Part shown: in pieces, positions 16,601-26,288 of the stretch
Position numbering within the stretch: position 1 is the stretch's first letter
How the letters are laid out: each line of letters begins with the position of its first letter
Assembly (NCBI GenBank): GCA_012728415.1
Contig: JAAYFD010000021.1
Span: forward strand, 1-64,000
From: Gammaproteobacteria bacterium
GTDB lineage: Bacteria > Pseudomonadota > Gammaproteobacteria > Pseudomonadales > Pseudomonadaceae
Reading direction: 5' to 3'
DNA: 64,000 nucleotides
Position numbers and translations under genes: made by a program
The notes under the pieces: model-generated
What the model was told of the DNA's origin: nothing
What the model saw: only the letters and a program-made list of their open reading frames with translations
Database searches by the model: none

Positions 16601-17194
16601 ATGAGCAATGACGGCGTGAATGCGGGCCGACGTCGCTTCCTTGTTGCCGCCACCTCTGTGGTGGGTGCAGCAGGAACGGCCGGGGCTGCCATCCCGTTTC
16701 TGGGGTCGTGGCAACCCAGCGCCAGGGCCAAGGCGGCAGGTGCACCGGTGCGAATCAACATCAGTAAGGTTGAAGCGGGTCAGCAGGTTGTAGCTGAGTG
16801 GCGCGGGCAGCCGGTATTTGTGGTTCGTCGTACACCAGAAATTATGGCTGGGCTGGAAAAGCTCGAACCCGTACTGGCTGACCCTGAATCCAAAGAATCT
16901 GACCAGCCTGAGTACGTAGATCCCAAAAACCGTGCAATCCGTTCGGAGTTGCTGATTGTTCTCGGTATCTGCACCCACCTCGGCTGTGCGCCGAGCTTCC
17001 GTCCAGAAGTGGCTCCTGCCGACCTGGGACCTGACTGGCTGGGTGGTTACTTCTGCGCCTGTCACGGCTCCCGTTACGATCTGGCCGGCCGAGTCTACAA
17101 GGCCCAGCCAGCGCCCTTGAACCTGCCGGTTCCGCCACACTCGTACGAAACGGATGATGTGGTGATTATTGGTGTGGATGAGGAGACTGCCTGA
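16601..17194 (+). CDS. petA: Cytochrome bc1 Rieske iron-sulfur subunit
   Basis: A 197-residue [2Fe-2S] subunit of the ubiquinol-cytochrome c reductase. The N-terminus has a Tat-like GRRRFL motif followed by a membrane anchor (about 14-40). The cluster ligands lie in CTHLGC and CACHGSRYD. It transfers electrons from ubiquinol to cytochrome c1 on the periplasmic side. I chose ATG 16601, preceded by GGGAGA, over an in-frame ATG at 16586. The stop overlaps the petB start (ATGA). Confidence 0.98.
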   Translation: MSNDGVNAGRRRFLVAATSVVGAAGTAGAAIPFLGSWQPSARAKAAGAPVRINISKVEAGQQVVAEWRGQPVFVVRRTPEIMAGLEKLEPVLADPESKESDQPEYVDPKNRAIRSELLIVLGICTHLGCAPSFRPEVAPADLGPDWLGGYFCACHGSRYDLAGRVYKAQPAPLNLPVPPHSYETDDVVIIGVDEETA

Positions 17195-18405
17195 TGAGCA
17201 AGTTCATGGAATGGGTTGATGCCCGCTTCCCGGCCACCAAAATGTGGGAAGACCATCTATCCAAGTACTATGCACCCAAGAATTTCAACTTCTACTATTT
17301 CTTTGGCTCTCTGGCCCTGCTGGTTCTGGTTAACCAGATCCTGACCGGCATCTGGCTGACCATGAGCTATGAGCCTTCGGCTGAGGGTGCCTTTGCCTCG
17401 GTCGAATACATCATGCGTGATGTCGAGTACGGCTGGATTCTGCGCTACCTGCACTCTACGGGTGCGTCCGCCTTTTTTGTGGTGGTTTATCTGCACATGT
17501 TTCGTGGCCTGCTCTATGGTTCGTACCAGAAGCCGCGCGAGCTGGTGTGGATCTTCGGCATGCTGATCTATCTGGCGCTGATGGCTGAAGCTTTCATGGG
17601 CTATCTGCTGCCATGGGGACAGATGTCTTACTGGGGTGCCCAGGTGATTATTTCGCTGTTTGGTGCCATTCCAGTGATCGGTGCCGACCTGACCGAATGG
17701 ATCCGTGGTGACTACCTGATTTCTGGCATCACCCTGAACCGCTTCTTTGCCCTGCACGTGATTGCAGTGCCGATAGTTTTGCTGGCGCTGGTTGTGCTGC
17801 ACATCCTGGCCCTGCACGAAGTGGGTTCCAACAACCCTGACGGTGTGGATATCAAGAAGCACAAAGATGAAAACGGCGTTCCGCTGGACGGTATTCCTTT
17901 CCACCCGTATTACACGGTGAAAGACATCGTTGGTGTAGTGGTATTCCTGTTTGTGTTTTGTTTTGTGGTGTTCTTTATGCCGGAGTTTGGCGGCTACTTC
18001 CTGGAGCGCCCGAACTTCGAGCAGGCCAATGGTCTGAAGACTCCGGAGCACATTGCACCGGTATGGTACTTCACCCCGTTCTACGCCATCTTGCGTGCAG
18101 TGCCAGACAAGCTGATGGGCGTGATCGCCATGGGCGCATCTATTGCCCTGCTGTTTGTCTTGCCATGGCTTGACCGCAGCCCGGTCCGCTCCATGCGCTA
18201 CAAGGGCTGGATGAGCAAAATCTGGCTGTGGATCTTCTGTGTCTCGTTCATCATCCTTGGCGTGATGGGCGTGTTGCCGCCAACCCCGGAGTTCACACTG
18301 CTGTCACGCGTATGTACCGTACTTTACTTCGCGTATTTCATTCTGATGCCTTTTTACACCAGAATGGAAAAGACCAAACCGGTTCCTGAAAGGGTGACAG
18401 GCTAA
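17194..18405 (+). CDS. petB: Cytochrome b of the bc1 complex
   Basis: A 403-residue, eight-helix membrane protein carrying two haems b and both quinone sites. Haem-ligand His residues are visible in LHSTGASAFFVVVYLHMFRG and in FALHVIAVPIVLLALVVLHI. The Qo-site PEWY-type motif is replaced by the PVWYFTPFYA segment usual in these bacteria. Coupled to petA by ATGA and to petC by TAATG. Confidence 0.98.
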   Translation: MSKFMEWVDARFPATKMWEDHLSKYYAPKNFNFYYFFGSLALLVLVNQILTGIWLTMSYEPSAEGAFASVEYIMRDVEYGWILRYLHSTGASAFFVVVYLHMFRGLLYGSYQKPRELVWIFGMLIYLALMAEAFMGYLLPWGQMSYWGAQVIISLFGAIPVIGADLTEWIRGDYLISGITLNRFFALHVIAVPIVLLALVVLHILALHEVGSNNPDGVDIKKHKDENGVPLDGIPFHPYYTVKDIVGVVVFLFVFCFVVFFMPEFGGYFLERPNFEQANGLKTPEHIAPVWYFTPFYAILRAVPDKLMGVIAMGASIALLFVLPWLDRSPVRSMRYKGWMSKIWLWIFCVSFIILGVMGVLPPTPEFTLLSRVCTVLYFAYFILMPFYTRMEKTKPVPERVTG

Positions 18406-19175
18406 TGAAAAAAATTATTGCTACTATTCTGGTCTCTGCATTGCCGCTGTTTGGCCATGCAGCCTATCCGCTGGACAAAGTGGATATTGATCTGCGTGAC
18501 AAGGCAGCCATGCAGGACGGCCTGAAAACCTTTGTCAACTACTGCTTGGGTTGTCATGGCATGAAGTTTCAGCGTTATGAGCGGGTTGCTACCGACTTGG
18601 GCATCAGTGAAGAAGACATGATGGAAAACATCGTGTTTACTGATGCCAAGATAGGTGACCATATGCGCACTTCCATGACTGACGATCAGGCCAAGAAGTG
18701 GTTTGGTGTGGTTCCGCCCGACCTGACCATGGTCGCCCGTGTACGTGGCGCTGACTGGCTGTACACCTACCTGCGTACTTTCTATGCAGATCCGTCGCGC
18801 CCGCTGGGCGCCAACAACAAGGTGTTCGATAACGTCGGCATGCCCAATGTGCTGGTAGCCTTGCAAGGCAATCAGGTGATCGACTGCAAGCAGGTGCCTC
18901 TGATTGAAAACGGTAAAAAAGTTTTTGATCCGCTGACTGGTTCACCGATTACTGAAGAGTCCTGTGACGAACTGGTCATAGAAAAAGGTACTGGCAGCAT
19001 GTCCGAGCAAGAGTTTGACGAGACTGTCAAAAACCTGGTGACCTTCCTTGAGTATTCGGCCAACCCGGTCAAGCTCAAGAGTCAGCGCATCGGCACTTAT
19101 GTGTTGCTGTTCCTGGCTGTGTTCTTTGTCTTTGCCTATCTGCTCAAGCGTGAGTACTGGAAAGACGTAAAATAA
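18405..19175 (+). CDS. petC: Cytochrome c1
   Basis: A 256-residue membrane-bound cytochrome. A signal peptide covers about residues 1-19 (cleavage near GHA-A). Haem attachment is at Cys47 and Cys50 with His51 (CLGCH). A C-terminal helix (TYVLLFLAVFFVFAYLL) anchors it in the inner membrane. It passes electrons from the Rieske protein to soluble cytochrome c. Confidence 0.97.
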   Translation: MKKIIATILVSALPLFGHAAYPLDKVDIDLRDKAAMQDGLKTFVNYCLGCHGMKFQRYERVATDLGISEEDMMENIVFTDAKIGDHMRTSMTDDQAKKWFGVVPPDLTMVARVRGADWLYTYLRTFYADPSRPLGANNKVFDNVGMPNVLVALQGNQVIDCKQVPLIENGKKVFDPLTGSPITEESCDELVIEKGTGSMSEQEFDETVKNLVTFLEYSANPVKLKSQRIGTYVLLFLAVFFVFAYLLKREYWKDVK

Positions 19176-19200
19176 GATTGCAGCGAGAGTTTTGCGAACC

Positions 19201-19231
19201 AACGCACGCGCCTTTCGGGCGCGTGCGTTTT
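19201..19231 (+). terminator. Terminator of petABC
   Basis: ACGCACGCGCC pairs with GGCGCGTGCGT around a five-base loop, followed by four T. Confidence 0.85.
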
Positions 19232-19329
19232 CTGCTCTCTGTACAGTGGTTTCGCCAGCACGGCGCAGCTGCGATAATGCAACCGATCGGGTTGTGTACA
19301 AGGGAGCCTCATCTTACAGGAGGTAAGCT

Positions 19330-19950
19330 ATGGCTGTACCCAACAGACTGGGTTGCTATTCCGATCCCCTATGTCAATATTCACATCGTGTACGTCTGGT
19401 GCTGGCTGAAAAGGATGTTGCCGCAGACCTGATTGATGTGCTTGAAGGCGAATATCCCGAGCATCTGGCCGAGGTGAATCCCTATGGTACAGTGCCCACA
19501 CTGGTGGATCGGGATTTGGCCCTATATGATTCCATGATCATCCTTGAGTACCTAGATGAAAGGTATCCGCACCCGCCACTGTTGCCGGCTTACCCGGTTG
19601 CCCGTGCTGATATTCGAATGCTGGCTTATCGTGTTCAACGGGACTGGTGTGCCCAGGCAGACTTGATTCTGGATAAAAAAACCAAAGAAACGGCCCGTAC
19701 CAAGGCGCGCAAGGAACTGCGCGAAAGCCTGACTGGCGTTGCTCCGGTTTTTTCCAGCATGCCTTATTTCATGAGTGAAGAGCTGACACTGGTGGACTGT
19801 TGTCTGCTTCCGCTGTTGTGGCGCTTGCCTGAGCTGGGCATTGATTTGCCGCGAGCGGCGCAGCCCTTGCTGGACTATATGAGCCGCAACTTTGCGCGCC
19901 CGGCATTTCAGGCCAGCCTGAGTGAGGCTGAGCGCCTGATGAGGACCTGA
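19330..19950 (+). CDS. sspA: Stringent starvation protein A
   Basis: A 206-residue RNA-polymerase-associated protein with a glutathione-transferase fold that affects stress and virulence gene expression. The N-terminal thioredoxin-like part includes [20 protein letters not shown] and [13 protein letters not shown]. The helical part carries [14 protein letters not shown] strong AGGAGGT precedes ATG 19330. It forms an operon with sspB, 16 bases downstream. Confidence 0.97.
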   Translation: MAVPNRLGCYSDPLCQYSHRVRLVLAEKDVAADLIDVLEGEYPEHLAEVNPYGTVPTLVDRDLALYDSMIILEYLDERYPHPPLLPAYPVARADIRMLAYRVQRDWCAQADLILDKKTKETARTKARKELRESLTGVAPVFSSMPYFMSEELTLVDCCLLPLLWRLPELGIDLPRAAQPLLDYMSRNFARPAFQASLSEAERLMRT

Positions 19951-19966
19951 CAGGCAGGAGTTTTCC

Positions 19967-20383
19967 ATGACCCCAAGCAAGCCGTACCTGATGAGGGCAC
20001 TCTATGAATGGATTGTTGACAACGAGTGCACGCCATACATGCTGGTGGATACCACGAATCCTGGCGTTAGGGTACCGGACGGGTTCGCAGATGAAGGCCA
20101 GATGGTACTTAACCTGTCTCCTGCGGCAACCCGGCACCTGATCATGAATAACGAGACTGTCAGCTTTGAGGCCCGCTTTAGCGGAATGCCGCATCAGCTG
20201 CTGATTCCGGTTGGGGCCGTGCTGGCTGTGTATGCACAGGAAAATGGTCAGGGCATGTTCTTTGAACCGGAGCTGCCTGCTGATGACGAGCAGCGTGAAG
20301 GCGTCCAGGAGCCTGAGGAAGACCCAACCCCGGACCCACCCAGGCCCCTCGGTGGCAGGCCCGGGTTGCGGCTTGTCAAATAA
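19967..20383 (+). CDS. sspB: ClpXP adaptor SspB
   Basis: Delivers ssrA-tagged proteins to ClpXP. The 138-residue protein has the substrate-binding domain (PYLMRALYEWIVDNECTPYM, VLNLSPAAT), an acidic flexible linker and the C-terminal ClpX-docking motif GGRPGLRLVK. The layout matches E. coli SspB, slightly shorter. Confidence 0.97.
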   Translation: MTPSKPYLMRALYEWIVDNECTPYMLVDTTNPGVRVPDGFADEGQMVLNLSPAATRHLIMNNETVSFEARFSGMPHQLLIPVGAVLAVYAQENGQGMFFEPELPADDEQREGVQEPEEDPTPDPPRPLGGRPGLRLVK

Positions 20384-20417
20384 AAAAAGCCTCTTGTACG
20401 TGTACAAGAGGCTTTTT
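20384..20417. terminator. Bidirectional terminator between sspB and dolP
   Basis: A perfect 16-base stem (AAAAAGCCTCTTGTAC and its complement) with a two-base centre. Both strands end in a T run, so it can stop both converging transcripts. Confidence 0.92.
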
Positions 20418-20443
20418 ACTTTGTCCGGGTAATGGTTTGCGGC

Positions 20444-20967
20444 TTAATTGATGTACTCAAACAGCCGTACGATTTTTTGTACTCCGCCCACCTGGCGTAC
20501 AGCGCGGGTGATGTTATCGGCTTCAGTGCGGGTGACGATACCCAGCAAATAAACTGTGCCGTTGACAGTAACCACTTTTACCTTGGTTGATGGTACATCG
20601 GCTTCGGCGGTGAGGCGCGCTTTTACTTTGGCGGTGAGCAGGGTATCGTTTGCACGGATGCTCGCAGGCGTCGGAGCCGTAACGCGCAGCTCATTGTGCA
20701 CGACCTTGACTCCCTTTACACCCTTGGCCGCACGGGTGGCCATTTGTTTTAGGTCTTCACGCGGGGTTTCGCCTGCAATCAGGATGACTCCGTTGTAGCT
20801 GGTCACTACAGTATGGGATGTCGGCCGCTTCAGGTCCGGATGCGCATCGCGGATGGCGCGGTTTACACTCGGATGGATGACCTGGTCATCCACCTTGTTG
20901 CCCGGACTGCGTGCCCCGCAGGCACCCAATAGCAGAGAGAGGAAAACTAGGGCAATGACTTGGCGCA

Positions 20968-20968
<1 letters not shown>
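20444..20968 (-). CDS. dolP: Lipoprotein with two BON domains (DolP/YraP)
   Basis: A 174-residue outer-membrane lipoprotein that supports envelope integrity. The signal peptide ends in the lipobox LLGAC (Cys17). Two BON domains follow (about 40-105 and 110-172), with the Gly-containing repeats GVKGVKVVHNELRV and VNGTVYLLGIV. Its start overlaps the diaA stop (TAATG). Confidence 0.9.
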
Positions 20969-21588
<620 letters not shown>

Positions 21589-21948
21589 TTAAAGCATAAA
21601 TGCGTGTTTGAGCCAGTGGAATTGGCGGTTCACCTGGCGGCCGCTGTAGGCCATGACATCAAAGCGGCATGCATGGTCCTGCCATTGCATGTGCTGTTCT
21701 AGAAAGCACTGTGCTGCCAGCATGATTTTTTCCTGCTTGGCCGGTGTAATGCTTTCAAGCGCTCCGCCGTACCCGGTACTGCTGCGGTAGCGCACCTCAA
21801 TGAACACCAGCGTGGCCTGATCAAGCATGACCAGATCCAGTTCGCCGTAGCGACAGTGCCAGTTGCGGCTGACCAGCTGCAGGCCCTGGCGACTCAGAAA
21901 CTCCAGGGCATGCGCCTCGGCTTGCTGGCCAAGCTGTTTCCGGTTCAG
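21589..21948 (-). CDS. yraN: YraN/UPF0102 endonuclease-like protein, probable CTG start
   Basis: A 119-residue member of UPF0102, a restriction-endonuclease-like fold of uncertain role. Key family segments are RNWHCRYGELDLVM, FIEVRYR and CRFDVMAY. The usual N-terminus (M.R..LGQQAEAHALEFL) is encoded from 21948, where the codon is CTG. It overlaps the lpoA stop as CTGA and has GGAG eight bases upstream. The nearest in-frame ATG (21828) would delete the conserved first 40 residues. Initiation at CTG is therefore my best reading, though unusual. Confidence 0.85.
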   Translation of the reverse strand: MNRKQLGQQAEAHALEFLSRQGLQLVSRNWHCRYGELDLVMLDQATLVFIEVRYRSSTGYGGALESITPAKQEKIMLAAQCFLEQHMQWQDHACRFDVMAYSGRQVNRQFHWLKHAFML

Positions 21949-23744
21949 GGTAGCAACTCCAGCTGGCCGTTGTTGTATTGTGCCCAGCCGGTACCGCGTT
22001 TGACCCTGTTTTGCGGATCAAGTTGCATGCGCCCGGTCAGGCCGTCAGTGCTGGTGTTGGGGACCGCTTGCAGCAGTTGCAGCTGTACGGCGAGCTGGTA
22101 GGCGTCAGCGCCCATCGCATAAAAGCGTCCCATCAGGCCGGCGGCATCGGGCCAGTGCTTGATGACTTGCTGTTTAAGCGGGTCCTGGTCGTCCAGCAGC
22201 CATGGAATTTCGGTAAAGCTGATACCGTCAAGGTCGTGCAGCAGCCCTGCATCCTGATTGCCGGGGTTGATGGCAGAGGTTGCGTATACGGGCAAGTCGC
22301 CGGCGTACTGGAAAATGAGTGTGGGGCGTACTTGTCTGGCCTGCTGTGAGGGCGCGGCAAGGAATACAAAATCCACATCACGCCGGCGGGCGGGCTGGCT
22401 GTGAACACGGGTATCCAGTGTGTTTGCCAGCTTTTTGCTGCGCGCTTCACTGTCGCGCAATCGCAGTGCGCTGGCCAGCTGCTGCGCAAGCTCAACAGGT
22501 TGGCCCAGGTAGAGGCTTTCTTTGATTTCGCCGCCCAGCTGCTGCCACTGCTCACTGAATGCAGTCTGGACGCGGCGCCCCCAGTCACCGGCAGGCACCA
22601 GAATCATTGCGTTGCGCATGCCATCAGACCAGGCACGATTTGCTGCCGCACGCGCTTCATCTTCGGCGGACAGGCCAAATTGGTACAGCCCTTGCGTAAG
22701 ACTGTTGCTGCTGTCAGCATAGTTCAGGGCGAGGGTGGGTACAGGGAGCGCGGACTGAGCGGCAAGCTGGCGCACCAGTGTTTTTTCCCAGGGGCCTATC
22801 AGCAGGTCGACGTGCTGCTGTTGCAGGTGCTGATAGAGCTCGCCAAGACTGTCAACCTGACTGCTGTCATAAAAAACCAGCTCGGGGACATCATGGCCTG
22901 CTTCGCGCGCCTGATAGTAGCGAGCAAGAAAGCCGTTGCGCAGTGCGTTGACCACCTTTTGGTTACGATCATTGCTTGGGAGTAGCAGGGCTACACGCTG
23001 CAGGGGCTTGGGTTGCAAGGTCAGCAGGGTGTTCAGCTCGGCAGGAAGCTGGCGGGCAGCCGGATGTTCGCTATTGGTGGTGATCCAGTCGCGAAGCTTT
23101 TGCTGCTTGTCTGGCAAGGACCCGCTACTGCGCACTATGGCAGCCAAGGCCAACCAGCCACGCAGCTCGTTCTCGTCGTGGTGTGTTTCAAGTGGAGTCT
23201 GGAGACGGCTGACCAGGGACCAGATGCTTTCCAGGTTGTTGGTGGCTGTAGCACCTTCAAGCAGGCCGGCGGTAAAAATACGCTCACGAACTGCTGGCAG
23301 CAGTTGCCCGGTCGCTTCAAGTGCGCGGGCCTTGGCTTGTTGACTGCGGATCTGCTGTTTTACAGGCAGCTCGGCCAGTCGCTCGAAAGCCGGAGCCTGC
23401 ATCAGTTGCAGGGCCATCTCCGGTTGCTTGCGCTCCAGTGCCAGCTCGGCCGACAGTGTGTTGGCGAATATCACCTGTGCCGGTGAGCCTTGTTCAAGAT
23501 CAAGGGACTCAATCAGTGAGCGCGCCTTGAAACTGTCGCCCTGCTGCCAGGCCAGGTCGGCAGCGGCCAGGTACAGGCTGATCGCGTCTGCGCCTTTTTT
23601 CTTGTCGGCAGCTGCCAGGGTGCGGTCAAGATCAGTATTGCGGGAGTCGGGCAGCGAGCCAAGGGTATTGCTGGTGCCAGTGGCGCAGGCGGCAAGTGCC
23701 AGGGTCAGGCCGAGGGCCAGGGGTAAGCGCAGGGATTGAAACAT
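21945..23744 (-). CDS. lpoA: Penicillin-binding protein activator LpoA
   Basis: A 599-residue outer-membrane lipoprotein that activates PBP1A for peptidoglycan synthesis. The signal peptide MFQSLRLPLALGLTLALAAC ends in a lipobox. A TPR-like N-domain is followed by a periplasmic-binding-protein-like domain from about 240 (RVALLLPSNDRNQKVVNALR), as in the LppC family. I chose ATG 23744, which places the signal peptide at the very start. An upstream ATG (23816) adds 24 unlikely residues. It is divergent from rsmI. Confidence 0.92.
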   Translation of the reverse strand: MFQSLRLPLALGLTLALAACATGTSNTLGSLPDSRNTDLDRTLAAADKKKGADAISLYLAAADLAWQQGDSFKARSLIESLDLEQGSPAQVIFANTLSAELALERKQPEMALQLMQAPAFERLAELPVKQQIRSQQAKARALEATGQLLPAVRERIFTAGLLEGATATNNLESIWSLVSRLQTPLETHHDENELRGWLALAAIVRSSGSLPDKQQKLRDWITTNSEHPAARQLPAELNTLLTLQPKPLQRVALLLPSNDRNQKVVNALRNGFLARYYQAREAGHDVPELVFYDSSQVDSLGELYQHLQQQHVDLLIGPWEKTLVRQLAAQSALPVPTLALNYADSSNSLTQGLYQFGLSAEDEARAAANRAWSDGMRNAMILVPAGDWGRRVQTAFSEQWQQLGGEIKESLYLGQPVELAQQLASALRLRDSEARSKKLANTLDTRVHSQPARRRDVDFVFLAAPSQQARQVRPTLIFQYAGDLPVYATSAINPGNQDAGLLHDLDGISFTEIPWLLDDQDPLKQQVIKHWPDAAGLMGRFYAMGADAYQLAVQLQLLQAVPNTSTDGLTGRMQLDPQNRVKRGTGWAQYNNGQLELLP

Positions 23745-23865
23745 GGACAGTCTGTTCCTGATGATTGTCAATAGTGGATGTATTGTACCCAAGGCGTGCA
23801 GTCGGTGCGACGTCATGCTGTTGCATTAGGCTACAATACGCTTTTGCTTTATTAGGAGTAATGCC

Positions 23866-24717
23866 GTGAGTGATCCGGTCATGGGTACCCTGTATGTGGT
23901 TGCCACGCCAATCGGCAACTTGCAGGACATTAGCGAGCGTGCACGGCAGGTCCTGGCCCGGGTGAACCTGATTGCAGCCGAGGACACCCGTCATTCGGCC
24001 AGGTTGCTGGAGCATTTCAATATTACTACCCCGATGGTGCCTTGCCATGACCACAACGAACGTACCAGCAGTAATGCGCTTGTGCAGCGGCTGCTGGCCG
24101 GCGAGTCTCTGGCCCTGATCAGTGATGCGGGTACGCCGTTGGTGTCCGACCCAGGGTATCACCTGGTCAGACACGCACGCTTGGCCGGAGTTCGCGTAGT
24201 CCCTGTACCTGGTGCCTGCGCCGCCATTGCTGCGCTGTCGGCGGCTGGCTTGCCATCGGATCGCTTTGTCTTTGAGGGGTTCCTGCCGGCGCGCAGCAAC
24301 GCCCGTGCAGCCCGCCTGCAGGCACTGGCACAGGAGGCGCGCACACTGGTTTTTTATGAAGCGCCCCACCGGCTGCTCGAGTCAGTTCTGGCAATGGCCG
24401 AGGTTTTTGGGGGTGAGCGCCAGGCGGTTTTGGCTCGCGAACTGACCAAAACCTTCGAAACCATTCATGGTGCTTCTTTGGCCGAGCTGGCCCAATGGAT
24501 TGCCACTGACAGCAACCAGCAGCGGGGAGAGTGCGTTTTACTGGTCGAGGGGTTGAACGAAAAAGCGGGCAAGGATGCGGTGGATGCCGAGTCGCAGCGC
24601 ATCCTGAAGCTGCTGGTTGCGGAGTTGCCACTGAAAAAGGCTGCTGCTTTGGTGGCGCAGATCACCGGTGTACGCAAAAACCTGCTGTATCAGTGGGGGC
24701 TGGAGCAGGGGCTTTAA
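23866..24717 (+). CDS. rsmI: 16S rRNA 2'-O-methyltransferase RsmI
   Basis: Methylates the ribose of C1402 in 16S rRNA using SAM. The 283-residue tetrapyrrole-methylase-fold protein has GTLYVVATPIGNLQDIS, AEDTRHSARLLEHF and ISDAGTPLVSDPG. The start is GTG 23866 with AGGAG eight bases upstream. Just before it, ATGCCGTGA (23861-23869) forms a two-codon reading frame that overlaps the GTG. RsmH at 32732 modifies the same nucleotide. Confidence 0.96.
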   Translation: MSDPVMGTLYVVATPIGNLQDISERARQVLARVNLIAAEDTRHSARLLEHFNITTPMVPCHDHNERTSSNALVQRLLAGESLALISDAGTPLVSDPGYHLVRHARLAGVRVVPVPGACAAIAALSAAGLPSDRFVFEGFLPARSNARAARLQALAQEARTLVFYEAPHRLLESVLAMAEVFGGERQAVLARELTKTFETIHGASLAELAQWIATDSNQQRGECVLLVEGLNEKAGKDAVDAESQRILKLLVAELPLKKAAALVAQITGVRKNLLYQWGLEQGL

Positions 24718-24888
24718 GTTTTCGTGTAGCTGATCTGCTCTTTGGCGGGCAAGGCATTATGCGGGGCCGGCATGGTTGGTACTGTTTAAAATCGCATCGC
24801 CAGTGGATAATTTGCTGTGGTTTCCCCCTTCGTGACCTGTGTGGCTGGATGCTGTCGTTGTTATTGAGGGTTGCCATGAGGGGAGTCA

Positions 24889-24946
24889 AAGCAGCGGGAG
24901 CGAATGCGTTCGAAATGGCGGGGTTGCTGTAGGCTCGAATTCACTT
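24889..24946. repeat. REP-like inverted elements
   Basis: GGGAGCGAATGCGTTCG and, further on, TGTAGGCTCGAATTCAC resemble degraded REP arms facing each other. The 275-base gap between rsmI and hopJ contains nothing else I recognise. Confidence 0.35.
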
Positions 24947-24992
24947 GCAGGTGACCGGTCTGTGGACGATGGCTGCTTGGGAATGTTTGGCG

Positions 24993-25343
24993 TTACAGTG
25001 TGTTTCGGCGGGCGAGCGGCAAGGTGCAGAAACTCACCTGCTCAAGGCCGGTTTGCAGCAGTTGCCTGATGTTGGCGTGATCACTGCCATCGGGGCTGGC
25101 CAAAACATGGCGATAGTGTTCGCCAAAACAGAGCAGGGCCTGCTCGCGGTCCAGTCCCTCCAGCAGGGCCAGGCCGAGGATTTTGCACGACCCCTGGTTT
25201 TCGTCAGCTGCGTTGTGTAGAGGGCCATTGTGAAATGGCTGTGGTTGATAGTCGTAATGTCGCTTAACAAAAGCCAGGGTGTCGGCAAACGCGTGCCGGC
25301 CCGAAGTTAGGCTGCCAATAAATTTTTGCAGTGAGTCATGCAT
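24993..25343 (-). CDS. HopJ-family protein
   Basis: A 116-residue protein of the HopJ type III effector family (named after a Pseudomonas protein, but found widely outside pathogens). Typical segments are [20 protein letters not shown] and [20 protein letters not shown]. The start ATG 25343 overlaps the end of folX by eight bases. The position in the folM-folE-folX operon suggests a metabolic role, not secretion. The function is unknown. Confidence 0.85.
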   Translation of the reverse strand: MHDSLQKFIGSLTSGRHAFADTLAFVKRHYDYQPQPFHNGPLHNAADENQGSCKILGLALLEGLDREQALLCFGEHYRHVLASPDGSDHANIRQLLQTGLEQVSFCTLPLARRNTL

Positions 25344-25713
25344 CACGCTGCGCCGCCAGGGTGATTGAAACTGAGTCGGAAAAACGCAAGGCGTGCGGTT
25401 TGTCAATTTCCACTTCAGCGTAGCAAACCTGGCTAAAGCCCATGACGCAGTCCAGCACCTCTTGTGTCAGGCGTTCGAGCAGGGCAAAGCGGTTGTTTTC
25501 AACCAGCTCGATCACGGCCTTGGTGATGCTGCGATAGTTCAGGGCATCGTCGATCCGGTTGCTGTCAACAGCCTTGCAGGCAGGGTAGAGAATCCGTACG
25601 TTGATCAGGATGTCCTGCTTGTTGTTGATTTCATCCTTGTTTATTCCTATATAGGTGCGCAGGCGCAAATCCTTGATGCGGATGCGCGCCAGCCCGGGCT
25701 CTAGCATCTGCAT
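25336..25713 (-). CDS. folX: Dihydroneopterin triphosphate 2'-epimerase
   Basis: Epimerises dihydroneopterin triphosphate to dihydromonapterin triphosphate. The 125-residue protein matches E. coli FolX closely ([61 protein letters not shown]). Its neighbours FolE and FolM make and reduce the same pterin, which pseudomonads use as cofactor for phenylalanine hydroxylase. Confidence 0.95.
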   Translation of the reverse strand: MQMLEPGLARIRIKDLRLRTYIGINKDEINNKQDILINVRILYPACKAVDSNRIDDALNYRSITKAVIELVENNRFALLERLTQEVLDCVMGFSQVCYAEVEIDKPHALRFSDSVSITLAAQRDA

Positions 25714-25714
25714 A

Positions 25715-26272
25715 TCAGTGCCCCCGAATCAGTTGCAGAAACTCTTGGCGGGTATTCACCGAGCTGCGGAAGCTGCCCAGCATGGAGGAGGACGTCATCA
25801 CCGAGTTTTGTTTTTCTACACCACGCATCATCATGCACATGTGTTTGGCTTCGATCACTACGCCCACACCGGCAGCGCTGGTTACACTCATGACGGCATC
25901 GGCAATCTGGCGGGTCAGGTTTTCCTGGATCTGCAGGCGACGGGCATACATGTCCACAATGCGTGCCACCTTCGACAGGCCAATGACCTTTCCGGTCGGT
26001 ATATAGGCTACATGGGCCTTGCCGATGAAGGGCAGCAAATGATGCTCGCACAGGGAGTACAGCTCAATGTCGCGTACGATCACCATCTCTTCGCTGCTGG
26101 ATTCGAACAGGGCGTTATTGACTACCTCGTCAAGGTTTTTGCTGTAGCCGTTGCACAGGTATTGCATGGCTTTGGCGGCCCGTTTGGGGGTGTCAAGCAG
26201 GCCTTCGCGCTGCGGGTCTTCGCCCAGCCCTTCAAGGATCGCGTAGTAGTGTTTGGCCAGATCTTCACTCAT
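25715..26272 (-). CDS. folE: GTP cyclohydrolase I
   Basis: Opens GTP to make dihydroneopterin triphosphate, the start of folate and monapterin synthesis. The 185-residue protein has the zinc-binding [18 protein letters not shown] and the later Cys in [14 protein letters not shown]. It ends two bases before the folX start and begins 16 bases after the folM stop. Confidence 0.97.
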   Translation of the reverse strand: MSEDLAKHYYAILEGLGEDPQREGLLDTPKRAAKAMQYLCNGYSKNLDEVVNNALFESSSEEMVIVRDIELYSLCEHHLLPFIGKAHVAYIPTGKVIGLSKVARIVDMYARRLQIQENLTRQIADAVMSVTSAAGVGVVIEAKHMCMMMRGVEKQNSVMTSSSMLGSFRSSVNTRQEFLQLIRGH

Positions 26273-26288
26273 TGGATAGGTTTCCTTT

